Positions 19,309-29,554 of a stretch of 64,000 nucleotides of DNA are shown here, piece after piece; position 1 is the stretch's first letter, and each line of letters begins with the position of its first letter. The notes under the pieces are model-generated. The model worked only from the letters and a program-made list of their open reading frames with translations. It was not told where the DNA came from and made no database searches. Source of the stretch: Salvelinus alpinus (lineage: Eukaryota; Chordata; Actinopteri; Salmoniformes; Salmonidae); assembly GCF_045679555.1 (NCBI RefSeq), contig NC_092098.1, positions 16,754,538-16,818,537 of the forward strand, read 5' to 3'. Position numbers and translations under genes: made by a program.

Positions 19309-20396
19309 GAGAGGCCCACCACTAGGACCACTTACTGGGGTCGCCCACGCCAGTCATCATGCTGCACTTTTACTCCAACTCTCCTCTTCTCTTTCTATCT
19401 CTCGTTCTATCTATCTATCTCAGCCTTGATTCTCCTCAGTTTCTGTTGTTTTTTTTGTTGTTTTTTTTTACCCTAAACTGTCCAGTCAGCCATATTTGCT
19501 TGACGATCAAGAACTTTGAATATGATGCAGTTTTGTTTATGAAACAGTCAGTGTATGAGATGTCATTGAGAAAGTCTGGCGGTTTTTATGTTTTGTGTAT
19601 TTTTGTGTCACATACTGAACCACATCGGAATCTTTTTTTTAAAACAGCATAAATTGAAAGAAAGCATTGACATTGACAACACAGCAGTAAAAGTAGGGAA
19701 CATAGTGTCTGAAGCCATTTTGTTGTCTTGCTTCTTTCTGGTTTTAATTTTGTTTCATAATGACAAAGTATTACGAGAAGACCATTTCTGTGATTTGCAC
19801 AATTTTCTGTAATTCAACATGCTTGTACGTTTGTTTTTGTTTTTTTGCCTTTTCTAAGTGGTGTTAGTAGGACATTTTTCTTCAAGCTGAGAGAGCTTTG
19901 CCAATGGGGCTGAACTAGATCAAAGGACAAGCTGCAGATGCATCTCATTGGGACACATAGCCATGAAGAGGCATTGTGCCTTGGGACCCAGCGTTGAGGA
20001 AAGGGATCCCTCTCACCCACCAGAGAGACGCTACAGAGGGAGAGCAGTACCCTGACACACACACCATTGTGGAGGAAATCGCTGAATGCCCTAAACCCTC
20101 CTGTAGTAGCAACATCTGTGAAAAGCATGACCAACAATAGACATTAGTGGTTTACGGTGCTATTGAGGGCTGGACTATCAATTGGCCCTGTTTTGAGCTG
20201 TGTCAGGGACAATCTAATGATGGCCAAGCCATGTGTCTTTATTGATTAGTGATTGTCAAAGCTGTGGGGATTTCTGTTAGGCAGTATTTTTATTCCCACA
20301 TGAGTCAGAGAGGGCCAACTGGGCGGCAGGTTGATGTTTATTGTCATAAGCCTTGTCCTGGAGGCAGAACTGAGCGATTTCCCCTTAGATAGCCCA

Positions 20397-20531
20397 GCTG
20401 TAAAGTCAAAATTGGCTATATTGTAAAAATTCATGAAAACAAAAATGTGCTTTTTGGTCTTAATTTAAGATTAGGGTTAGCAGTGTGTTTAAGGTTAGTG
20501 CTAGATTTTATGATTTTGTGGCTGTGCCAGC
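20397..20531. mobile_element. Short MITE-like segment inside the nf1 3' UTR
   Basis: The ends mirror each other (AGCTGTAAAGTCAAAATTGGC left; ATGATTTTGTGGCTGTGCC right). Its interior, with AATTTAAGATTAGGGTTAGCA, is the reverse complement of the interior of the element at 24186-24395. A common salmonid repeat pattern. Confidence 0.55.
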
Positions 20532-23500
20532 TAGGGACCACTGTGGGGCTGCCTCTAGAACAAGATTTGTGATGTAAAAAACGCTAACCTGCCAGGTGGG
20601 CCACTCTGGTGTTGGAGAACAGCAGCCCTGCAGGTTTCAGAGCGTTCGCTTTTAATCAGCACCCTATTCACGTTTTATAACACTATGTCAAGGAAAGTAA
20701 AGGAGCAAAATCTGGAAAACAGGAATAGATATTGTCCAATGTTGGAAATTTGGATTGGACATTTGAAATTGTCCTTAGCTTTGAGATTTGAAATATATCT
20801 ATAGTGGGAGTCTTTCTCAGTAATAATTGTTTCATTCTTGTCCCAATTTACTGTAAACACACATACAAACCATACACTTGGGAGGTTGTTTTGTTCATTG
20901 TGTGCCTTTTCTAGGGTTTTCAGATGTTTATAATGAAATAAGAAATGAAAAAATTGCTTCATACAGCATTAAAGGTATTGTAGATGGTTACTCTGAATAA
21001 ATGTATATTTATATATACAGTTATAAGTATTGTAAACAATACCTTATGAATGACAAGCATACAGGCATTATTAATCTGCTGCCTGATAATTGCCTTGTAT
21101 GGTTAAATATTTATGTAAAACATTAACATTCGGTACCTCTTGTCAAAACAAGTATTCACACACAAATTCCATGACACTAGGGACCAGATTTGCAGAGTAA
21201 GTGCATGTGCACCTGTTTTTTCAAGAGTGAATGAAATGTTGAAGTCAGAACAGTGATGGCTTTTATGTTTGTTTTTATCTTTGTTTTAGGAAAATTGGTG
21301 TCAATTATGTTCTGGTTCAAAAGCTTTAGTAAATCTGTCCCTGTTCATGATGTAAATAGTACAATAAGGTATTTGTTATATAGTAATTACAATGACATAG
21401 TTGTGATTTGTTTTAGTGAGCTTTGAATTTTATCATTGCAAAAAGTCTGATTTAATTTGAAAGATTTGAAATATGGATTAATTAAAGAAACTATGGTTGT
21501 AATTAATCACCTCAAGACACACACCTGCTGAATAGTGTTCTCCATGTTTAAAATCAGCATAAGGAAATGATGCCAAAAAATAACTTTGTGCGGGATTGAG
21601 ACTATAGTTAGGCTGTCTGTTCGCAGATAGAATTGTGTGTATTGGGAGTACAGCTGTACAGGGTGTTATTGGCTCTCTTGCCATTGTCTTCCCCTCATTA
21701 GTCTGTAGTGTGGCATGTGTAAAGGTCTAGGCAGGCATAGGGGTCAGTTCCATGATGCAGTACGGCAGGCCCTGGGATGCTGCACCAAAGACTAGCAAAT
21801 CTGTTCGGTAGTTTTATCATTGTTGACTTTCTCTCAGCCTTTGCAGTTGGTCCAGTAGGCCTTGCACAGATAGACGTGTGGCAAACAGAGACGTTCCTTT
21901 CTCTAACAACATGGTGCAGTTTGTTAGGCAGCAGAGGAGTTCTCTGGTCACACCATTCCATTTCCTCGTGGAGCCTGGTTCCTAGTTTCTGCTGTTTGAG
22001 GTTGTGTACCAAGAAACCAACCAGTGCCATACACAGAGTCTCTCTGAAGTCATGGTTGTTTTGGAAGCTTGTGCCAACTCCTTCAGAATGTTTTTGTAAG
22101 TGTGCTTGTTAACATTGATGTTAATCCTGGGGTCAAACACAATTCCATTAGCAAAAGCAAGTCAAAAATGTCTAAGGCCAGCGTGTGCATTAAGTGAATT
22201 ATGTAAACTGAGTAGGAGTCAGTGTATAGAGATGGGGGAAGGGAGGATATGAGGATATGAAGACTGACAGTTTTAGTTTTTCACCTACATCCAGACATTT
22301 TAACAATTAACAACCATGCTCAAACTTACATTTGTTTTCTTATTCTATTAATCTGGTTTAGATTGGACATGATGACCACAAGAAAATGAACAATGTGCGC
22401 ACTTAGTTTTTTCCAAAATCAAAGTGTGTTGGTGCTGTTGAGAGGTAATGAACCTTGTGTAATGAAGTTGATTCCAATGCCTAGATTTTGTTTACAAACG
22501 TTAATATACTTGAATCAGGAGGCTATATGTCTAGAAGAAGCACTTCCTCATCATGGAAAGGGGAAAAATTACATTTTTAGAAGTCAAATGGAACAAGTTT
22601 TACCAAACACAACATTTTAAAAGATGAAAGGAAACCAAAGTTTAGGAACTGCAATATAGTACACACAAACTCGGAAACTACTGTGTTTGATAAACAGTCC
22701 TCTGAGAGAAGTCTAATGTACTAATCCACAACTTAGTTTGCTTTCATATGGGGGTGAGAGATGATTCAAGTAGTGAAAGAGATGGACCAAGCTATGAATC
22801 AATGCAAACCACAATGTTTTCTTTTTGTATGTGCTTTTTGTACAGTTAATGATAATTATAACCACAGCATTCTTCATAATGTGCTATGATGTGTGTATTG
22901 TAAAATTATTAATTATTTAGTTCTGGACTCATCAGACTTTAGGAACTACAGATCTCTGTTTCTAGCTCATGCTTTGAAGGGTAAACCCAACCAACTGTTT
23001 TTATTTGTATTTATTTTAGTTTATACCAGACAGAGCACACTTTGTATATTCAATGGATCCCTTTTTCTCAGTGTCTCTTCATAAAGGGTAGTAGGCCAGA
23101 GGGAATGTGTTTGCCTTGCTTTTACTTCATGGAAATGTGCCACTTTAAAGAACTGAAAAGAATTGTCCTAATTTGAGTGAATTGAACATTTTTCTGTTCA
23201 TGTGAAATTGAAAATGGTCACTTAAAGGCTCTAAAATGTACTAGCAGTAGCTCAGGAGAGACAGTATTATAGATATCAGTTAACCACTTTGTTCAATGCA
23301 AGGATAAAACAATGTCAAAATAGCTTTTCTCCTCAAACATTGCTTTAATATACAGTAATGGCCAATCGGTCTTCCTTTTAAGATGATAAAGCATAGAAAT
23401 GAAAGCTGAAAAGTTCTGGATGCAGAGCACCCTACCACCTGTTATCACACCATTAACAGACAAAAGTATTGGGAGCAGAAACGGTCTCCGAAAGGTAGAC

Positions 23501-23880
23501 TGAGCTCTCTGTAAATGTATTGTAGGTTTTCATCATTCTCAACTGAAGTCAATTGTGTCTTGCGCTGGTGTGATATCTCCTAATTTGGCACATCTCAAGG
23601 TTATGCAAAATATGTTTAACCATTGGCCACTGTTTTACTGTTTCTTTCCCTCATTTTTTATGCAGTAAGCTCCACCTCTGTAAATAATTTTGTGTAAAAA
23701 TTGATAAAGGTATATTTACTACACTGTAAATACATGTGATGATATATTGTATTATTTAGCTTTTTGTAAAGCAGTTAGTTGCTGTACATGTAAAACATAC
23801 AAATTGAATGATTCTAGTGTTAGTAATGATAACCTCTGTCCACCATGTCACTGCATTGTGTCATTAAATATATTGAGGAA

Positions 23881-23886
23881 AATAAA
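23881..23886 (+). terminator. Candidate polyadenylation signal AATAAA for nf1
   Basis: Canonical hexamer near the end of the long 3' UTR. Confidence 0.5.
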
Positions 23887-23979
23887 GGTTTAAATCGAGG
23901 ATATAGATGACTGTGTACTCTAAAACCTCCACTGTATGATCGGTTGCTGTCCTCATCTGACATTTACAGATGTTGCCCT

Positions 23980-23985
23980 AATAAA
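23980..23985 (+). terminator. Candidate distal polyadenylation signal AATAAA for nf1
   Basis: Canonical hexamer followed within 40 bp by a GT-rich stretch (GGCTGCTGGTGTC, 24004-24016), as expected downstream of a cleavage site. Confidence 0.6.
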
Positions 23986-24185
23986 GAATTTCTGTCCAAA
24001 CTTTGGCTGCTGGTGTCATACTTGTAGATCATAGCATTTGTGTGCTTTTGATGGTTGTTTAATTCATTATTTAAAAAATTACTAACCTCTACCTCTGCAC
24101 CTCATTGTCATTAATGGTAAAATAAAAGGTGTAGACTACCTGCCACTCCGCCATTATGCTCATCTGCATGCGCATGAAACCGGTC

Positions 24186-24395
24186 GTCACTAGTTACCAC
24201 AGCCACAAAGTCAGAATTATGACTAAACCCAAACCCTCCTATTTCTACAAATTGTATTCTTAAACTGTGATTTTAAACCTATCCTTAACCACACTGCTAA
24301 TCTTATGCCTAACCCTTACCTTAAATTAATGATGTTTTTTTCCCCATACATTTTTACGGTAGGTTTTACCCAATTTTGACTGGTTGTGGAAGTGA
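24186..24395. mobile_element. MITE-like repeat between nf1 and akap1
   Basis: Left end GTCACTAGTTACCACAGCC then CACAAAGTCAGAATTATGAC. The right end CAATTTTGACTGGTTGTGG then AAGTGAC is a diverged inverse. The interior is rich in CCTTAACCACACTGCTAA and TAACCCTTACC. Related to 20397-20531. Confidence 0.55.
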
Positions 24396-24591
24396 CAACC
24401 TATGAAACCATGCAGTCTCCCTCCCTGGGCAATACTATCGCGAGGGTTGATTGGCTGCTGTATTTGGAGCAAAGCTGCTGGACTTCTAAGAGTGACTGTG
24501 TGCTGAAAGAAACAGGTGGACATATCCAAGAGGCAGCTAGAGCAATTTACTGGTGTGCTGTTATATAGCTAAGCGGGATATTAAAAACGTG
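24396..24591 (+). promoter_or_regulatory. akap1: Candidate akap1 promoter and non-coding first exon
   Basis: Directly after the nf1 end there is a short region with ATCGCGAG (24439-24446) and an inverted CCAAT box (GATTGGC, 24450-24456). A potential exon follows, ending ACGTG|GTGAGT at 24591-24592, a strong donor. The coding exon of akap1 starts 7 kb downstream with an acceptor 30 nt before its ATG (31624), so a spliced 5' UTR exon must exist upstream. This is the best candidate I see, but it is not proven. Confidence 0.45.
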
Positions 24592-25213
24592 GTGAGTAGA
24601 TATCTAGCTACCTTAACATGTTTGTTTGGCTAACTATCAACCTGATCTTGCACCATTTTCAAATGCATTGTATGTCAATGGGGAGAAACCAGAGGAAACG
24701 TTCGATTGTTGCAAGTAAAGATGATCCGCAAACATCTCTGCTCTGGTAACTGGCTAACTTATCTGTATTTAACTAGCTAGTTACTTCTAACTGCGGTAAT
24801 TAAAGTGGGAGCTAGCTAAGGTTAGCGCTGTATTAATTAGTAACAATCTAGCTAACTAACTAGCGAGTGGTCCAACGCATCTGATTCCCATGTAACACAT
24901 TAGCCGGTCAGAATGACAACTGCGGAGGCTAACATTTGGTGATAGTTATATTTCGGCCGTGCAAACGAAGGATGAAATGTCAGTGTCGTTTTTGGGGGAA
25001 AAAGTGATGCTGATAGTTGGATAGCTGTTAGTGCAATATGGATGCGTTTACCACAGGCAGCCCAATTCTGATATTCTTTAAAAAATATTTGAATTGGGCT
25101 GCCTGTGTACACCAATTTGAGTGCCATTCAGTCATGTTTAGTTTTTATCAGCCCCATCAAACTCGGAACACAGGTTCTCTTGGCTTTTAAAACATTGGCT
25201 AGTCAGACCATTT

Positions 25214-25273
25214 GGGGCGGCAGGTAGCCTTGTGGTTAGGTTAGAGCGTTGGACTTGTAACCGAAAGGTTGCA
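25214..25273 (+). mobile_element. HpaI-type SINE, 5' half (split by a LINE)
   Basis: GGGGCGGCAGGTAGCCTTGT with TGGTTAGGTTAGAGCG (A-box region) through GTAACCGAAAGGTTGCA. The SINE breaks off inside its B-box region and resumes at 28691. Confidence 0.85.
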
Positions 25274-28200
25274 TTACAACTTACATTACAACGGAACGAC
25301 TTGATTAGCGTAGTGTTAGCTAGCTACATAGTTGTCTTTGCTGTCCTTGTATCCAAGATAATTGTGTAGTTTTGAGAAATTGTCGAGGTTACCTAGCCAG
25401 CTACACTTTCAAACAAAGTCAACAACGCAGCCACTGCTAGCCAGCCTACTTCACCGCCAGCAGTACTATATCATTTTAGTCAATAAGATTTTATTTTATT
25501 TTTGCAACGTAAGCTTAACTTTCTGAACATTCGAGACGTGTAGTCCACTTGTCATTCTAATCTCCTTTGCATTAGCGTAGCCTCTTCTGTTGCCTGTCAA
25601 CTATGTGTCTGTCTATCCCTCTTCTCTCCTCTCTGCACAGACCATACAAACGCTTCACACCGCGTGGCCGCCGCTACCCTAACCTGGTGGTTCCAGCACG
25701 CACGACCCACGTGGAGTTCCAGGTCTCCGGCAGCCTCTGGAACTGCCGATCTGCGGCCAACAAGGCAGAGTTCATCTCAGCCTATGCGTCCCTCCAGTCC
25801 CTCGACTTCTTGGCACTGACGGAAACATGGATTACCACTGATAACACTGCTACTCCTACTGCTCAATCCTTGTCTGCCCACGTGTTCTCGCACACCCCGA
25901 GAGCTTCTGGTCAGCGGTGTGGTGGCACTGGGATCCTCATCTCTCCCAAGTGGACATTCTCTCTTTCTCCCCTGACCCATCTGTCTATCGCCTCCTTTGA
26001 ATTCCATGCTGTCACAGTTACCAGCCCTTTCAAGCTTAACATCCTTATCATTTATCGCCCTCCAGGTTCCCTTGGAGAGTTCATCAATGAGCTTGACGCC
26101 CTGATAAGTTCCTTTCCTGAGGATGGCTCACCTCTCACAGTTCTGGGTGACTTTAACCTCCCCACGTCTACCTTTGACTCATTCCTCTCTGCCTCCTTCT
26201 TTCCACTCCTCTCCTCTTTTGACCTCACCCTCTCACCTTCCCCCCCTACTCACAAGGCAGGCAATACGCTTGACCTCATCTTTACTAGATGCTGTTTTTC
26301 CACTAATCTCATTGCAACTCCCCTCCAAGTCTCCGACCACTACCTTGTATCCTTTTCCCTCTCGCTCTCATCCAACACTTCCCACACTGCCCCTACTCGC
26401 ATGGTATCGCGCCGTCCCAACCTTCGCTCTCTCTCCCCCGCTACTCTCTCCTCTTCCATCCTATCATCTCTTCCCTCTGCTCAAACCTTCTCCAACCTAT
26501 CTCCTGATTCTGCCTCCTCAACCCTCCTCTCCTCCCTCTCTGCATCCTTTGACTCTCTATGTCCCCTATCCTCCAGGCCGGCTCGGTCCTCCCCTCCTGC
26601 TCCGTGGCTCGACGACTCACTGCGAGCTCACAGAACAGGGCTCCGGGCAGCCGAGCGGAAATGGAGGAAAACTCGCCTCCCTGCGGACCTGGCATCCTTT
26701 CACTCCCTCCTCTCTACATTCTCCTCTTCTGTCTCTGCTGCTAAAGCCACTTTCTACCACTCTAAATTCCAAGCATCTGCCTCTAACCCTAGGAAGCTCT
26801 TTGCCACCTTCTCCTCCCTCCTGAATCCTCCTCCCCCCTCCTCCCTCTCTGCGGATGACTTCGTCAACCATTTTGAAAAGAAGGTCGACGACATCCGATC
26901 CTCGTTTGCTAAGTCAAACGACACCGCTGGTTCTGCTCACACTGCCCTACCCTGTGCTTTGACCTCTTTCTCCCCTCTCTCTCCAGATGAAATCTCGCGT
27001 CTTGTGACGGCCGGCCGCCCAACAACCTGCCCGCTTGACCCTATCCCCTCCTCTCTTCTCCAGACCATTTCCGGAGACCTTCTCCCTTACCTCACCTCGC
27101 TCATCAACTCATCCTTGACCGCTGGCTACGTCCCTTCCGTCTTCAAGAGAGCGAGAGTTGCACCCCTTCTGAAAAAACCTACACTCGATCCCTCCGATGT
27201 CAACAACTACAGACCAGTATCCCTTCTTTCTTTTCTCTCCAAAACTCTTGAACGTGCCGTCCTTGGCCAGCTCTCCTGCTATCTCTCTCAGAATGACCTT
27301 CTTGATCCAAATCAGTCAGGTTTCAAGACTAGTCATTCAACTGAGACTGCTCTTCTCTGTGTCACGGAGGCGCTCCGCACTGCTAAAGCTAACTCTCTCT
27401 CCTCTGCTCTCATCCTTCTAGACCTATCGGCTGCCTTTGATACTGTGAACCATCAGATCCTCCTCTCCACCCTCTCCGAGCTGGGCATCTCCGGCGCGGC
27501 CCACGCTTGGATTGCGTCCTACCTGACAGGTCGCTCCTACCAGATGGCGTGGCGAGAATCTGTCTCCGCACCACGTGCTCTCACCACTGGTGTCCCCCAG
27601 GGCTCTGTTCTAGGCCCTCTCCTATTCTCGCTATACACCAAGTCACTTGGCTCTGTCATATCCTCACATGGTCTCTCCTATCATTGCTATGCAGACGACA
27701 CACAATTAATCTTCTCCTTTCCCCCCTCTGATAACCAGGTGGCGGATCGCGTCTCTGCATGTCTGGCAGACATATCAGTGTGGATGACGGATCACCACCT
27801 CAAGCTGAACCTCGGCAAGACGGAGCTGCTCTTCCTCCCGGGGAAGGACTGCCCGTTCCATGATCTCGCCATCACGGTTGACAACTCCATTGTGTCCTCC
27901 TCCCAGAGCGCTAAGAACCTTGGCGTGATCCTGGACAACACCCTGTCGTTCTCAACTCACATCAAGGCGGTGACCCGTTCCTGTAGGTTCATGCTCTACA
28001 ACATTCGCAGAGTACGACCCTGCCTCACACAGGAAGCAGCGCAGGTCCTAATCCAGGCACTTATCATCTCCCGTCTGGACTACTTCAACTCGCTGTTGGC
28101 TGGACTCCCTGCCTGTGCTATTAAACCCCTACAACTCATCCAGAACGCCGCAGCCCGTCTGGTGTTCAACCTTCCCAAGTTCTCTCACGTCACCCCGCTC

Positions 28201-28685
28201 CTCCGCTCTCTCCACTGGCTTCCAGTTGAAGCTCGCATCCGCTACAAGACCATGGTGCTTGCCTACGGAGCTGTGAGGGGAACGGCACCTCCGTACCTTC
28301 AGGCTCTGATCAGGCCCTACACCCAAACAAGGGCACTGCGTTCATCCACCTCTGGCCTGCTCGCCTCCCTACCTCTGAGGAAGTACAGTTCCCGCTCAGC
28401 CCAGTCAAAACTGTTCGCTGCTCTGGCACCCCAATGGTGGAACAAACTCCCTCACGACGCCAGGTCAGCGGAGTCAATCACCACCTTCCGGAGACACCTG
28501 AAACCCCACCTCTTTAAGGAATACCTAGGATAGGATAAAGTAATCCTTCTAACCCCCCCCTCCCCCTTAAAAGAGTTAGATGCACTATTGTAAAGTGGCT
28601 GTTCCACTGGATATCATAAGGTGAATGCACCAATTTGTAAGTCGCTCTGGATAAGAGCGTCTGCTAAATGACTTAAATGTAAATG
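25274..28685 (+). mobile_element. L2-like LINE (RSg-1-like tail), apparently complete, inserted in a SINE
   Basis: 3.41 kb: a 5' UTR of about 330 bp, a 976-codon ORF, and a short 3' UTR with GTAAGTCGCTCTGGATAAG (28638-28656) ending in the TAAATG-type repeat. TTGCA is present at both junctions (25269-25273 and 28686-28690), a 5-bp target duplication inside the host SINE. A second, shorter copy at 41668-43230 is almost identical, so the family was active recently. Confidence 0.9.
25603..28533 (+). CDS. LINE ORF2: intact endonuclease and reverse transcriptase, 976 aa
   Basis: Uninterrupted from ATG 25603 to TAG 28531. Endonuclease motifs: NCRSAANK, ALTETWI (about residue 70), IYRPPGS, LGDFNLP, LDLIFTR, SDHYLV (about 244). 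Reverse transcriptase: [28 protein letters not shown], motif [11 protein letters not shown] (about 606), motif B GVPQGSVLGPLLF, catalytic YADD (696-699), [20 protein letters not shown], then [13 protein letters not shown]. All expected catalytic residues are present. The first codons before the endonuclease look arbitrary, so the true start may differ. No ORF1 is seen, which is usual for many fish L2 elements. The element lies in sense orientation in akap1 intron 1. Confidence 0.9.
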   Translation: MCLSIPLLSSLHRPYKRFTPRGRRYPNLVVPARTTHVEFQVSGSLWNCRSAANKAEFISAYASLQSLDFLALTETWITTDNTATPTAQSLSAHVFSHTPRASGQRCGGTGILISPKWTFSLSPLTHLSIASFEFHAVTVTSPFKLNILIIYRPPGSLGEFINELDALISSFPEDGSPLTVLGDFNLPTSTFDSFLSASFFPLLSSFDLTLSPSPPTHKAGNTLDLIFTRCCFSTNLIATPLQVSDHYLVSFSLSLSSNTSHTAPTRMVSRRPNLRSLSPATLSSSILSSLPSAQTFSNLSPDSASSTLLSSLSASFDSLCPLSSRPARSSPPAPWLDDSLRAHRTGLRAAERKWRKTRLPADLASFHSLLSTFSSSVSAAKATFYHSKFQASASNPRKLFATFSSLLNPPPPSSLSADDFVNHFEKKVDDIRSSFAKSNDTAGSAHTALPCALTSFSPLSPDEISRLVTAGRPTTCPLDPIPSSLLQTISGDLLPYLTSLINSSLTAGYVPSVFKRARVAPLLKKPTLDPSDVNNYRPVSLLSFLSKTLERAVLGQLSCYLSQNDLLDPNQSGFKTSHSTETALLCVTEALRTAKANSLSSALILLDLSAAFDTVNHQILLSTLSELGISGAAHAWIASYLTGRSYQMAWRESVSAPRALTTGVPQGSVLGPLLFSLYTKSLGSVISSHGLSYHCYADDTQLIFSFPPSDNQVADRVSACLADISVWMTDHHLKLNLGKTELLFLPGKDCPFHDLAITVDNSIVSSSQSAKNLGVILDNTLSFSTHIKAVTRSCRFMLYNIRRVRPCLTQEAAQVLIQALIISRLDYFNSLLAGLPACAIKPLQLIQNAAARLVFNLPKFSHVTPLLRSLHWLPVEARIRYKTMVLAYGAVRGTAPPYLQALIRPYTQTRALRSSTSGLLASLPLRKYSSRSAQSKLFAALAPQWWNKLPHDARSAESITTFRRHLKPHLFKEYLG

Positions 28686-28690
28686 TTGCA

Positions 28691-28823
28691 TGATCGAATC
28701 CCTGAACTGACAAGGTAAAAATGTCGTAATGCCCCTGAACAAGGCAGTTAACCCAGGCCGTCATTGAAAATAACAATTTGTTCTTAACTGACTTGCCTTG
28801 TTAAATAAAGGTCAAATTTAAAA
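28691..28823 (+). mobile_element. HpaI-type SINE, 3' half
   Basis: It resumes with TGATCGAATCCC, then GAACAAGGCAGTTAACCCAG, the GCCGTCATTGAAAATAACAA core, and the AACTGACTTGCCTTGTTAAA tail. Together with 25214-25273 it makes one SINE. Confidence 0.88.
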
Positions 28824-29129
28824 AAGTTATACTGTTCCAGCTGGCTAATAGCAGTTGATATCTGTTAGCGCCTTTAGGAACAGCTGGGCTGTAGTAAATG
28901 GCAACTGAATTGCGAGAAAATTCGCCTTCCTGCGGTCCTGGTTGTCAGCTCAGCTTGAATGTTGTCATTAAAACATTGATTGGTTGACAAGATGAACTCT
29001 GCTCATTGGTCAACCATGCGCTATGGGGGGTGATACATGCCAGAATTAAGCCTCATAAAGCTACTGATACTTCTCACGAAGTCACGGGAGCGAACCGTGC
29101 TGCTTGCGAAACTGCGGCCCTTAGGTAGT

Positions 29130-29494
29130 GTAAAGCATAGCACAGTTAATTTTCGACCAGCCTTTACTTGGCGATACTTCCTCAATTCCTGACTTGGAAG
29201 ACAATGCATGTCTTCTAAACTTCCATGGCTAGTTGCAGATGGTTTGTCTCATTGATTGAGACAGGTGGATGTCCACACAAGTGCTGTATGTCATGAGCGC
29301 TATCTAGAAATCAAGCGTTGCGTTTAACAACACTAGCCTGTCTTGACAAATGAGAAGATTTGAAGTAGACAAGATGGCGACATACTTCATGGAACAAAAC
29401 AATTATTTTATTTAATGACCACCTGACCCAACTACATTGTTTTCCAAGTCGGGAAATGAGGAAGTATAGCCGGAAATTCTGTGCTATGCTTTAC
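29130..29494. repeat. Foldback structure: two inverted arms around a 228-bp loop
   Basis: The left arm 29130-29206 and the right arm 29435-29494 are inverted copies. Sixteen bases (GTAAAGCATAGCACAG) are identical, and ATACTTCCTCA and GACTTGGA pair further in. The left arm has about 17 extra bases. The loop contains no recognised gene. Origin unknown; it resembles a damaged foldback or MITE-type element. Confidence 0.7.
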
Positions 29495-29554
29495 TCTGCC
29501 TACGGCTATCAGCCATCAGTAGTAATGGTCTGACTAGCCAATGTTTTTAAAGCT

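Larger units (their letters stand above)
19309..24005 (+). other. nf1: nf1 3' UTR (inferred extent)
   Basis: About 4.7 kb of AT-rich sequence after the stop, with candidate AATAAA signals at 23881-23886 and 23980-23985 and a possible internal one near 20996-21001. Mammalian NF1 3' UTRs are also several kilobases long. Apart from one small MITE-like segment (20397-20531) I see no transposon here, unlike the rest of the window, which fits a constrained transcript end. The exact cleavage site is not determined. Confidence 0.65.

Noticed and set aside
21698-22112. Overlapping 110-codon frames on both strands in the nf1 3' UTR
   Set aside because: No homology recognised, no splice or codon pattern; chance frames in the UTR.
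26123-26824. 233-codon + frame and several minus frames within 25700-28400
   Set aside because: Alternative-frame shadows of the LINE ORF2; low-complexity Ser/Pro/Leu composition.
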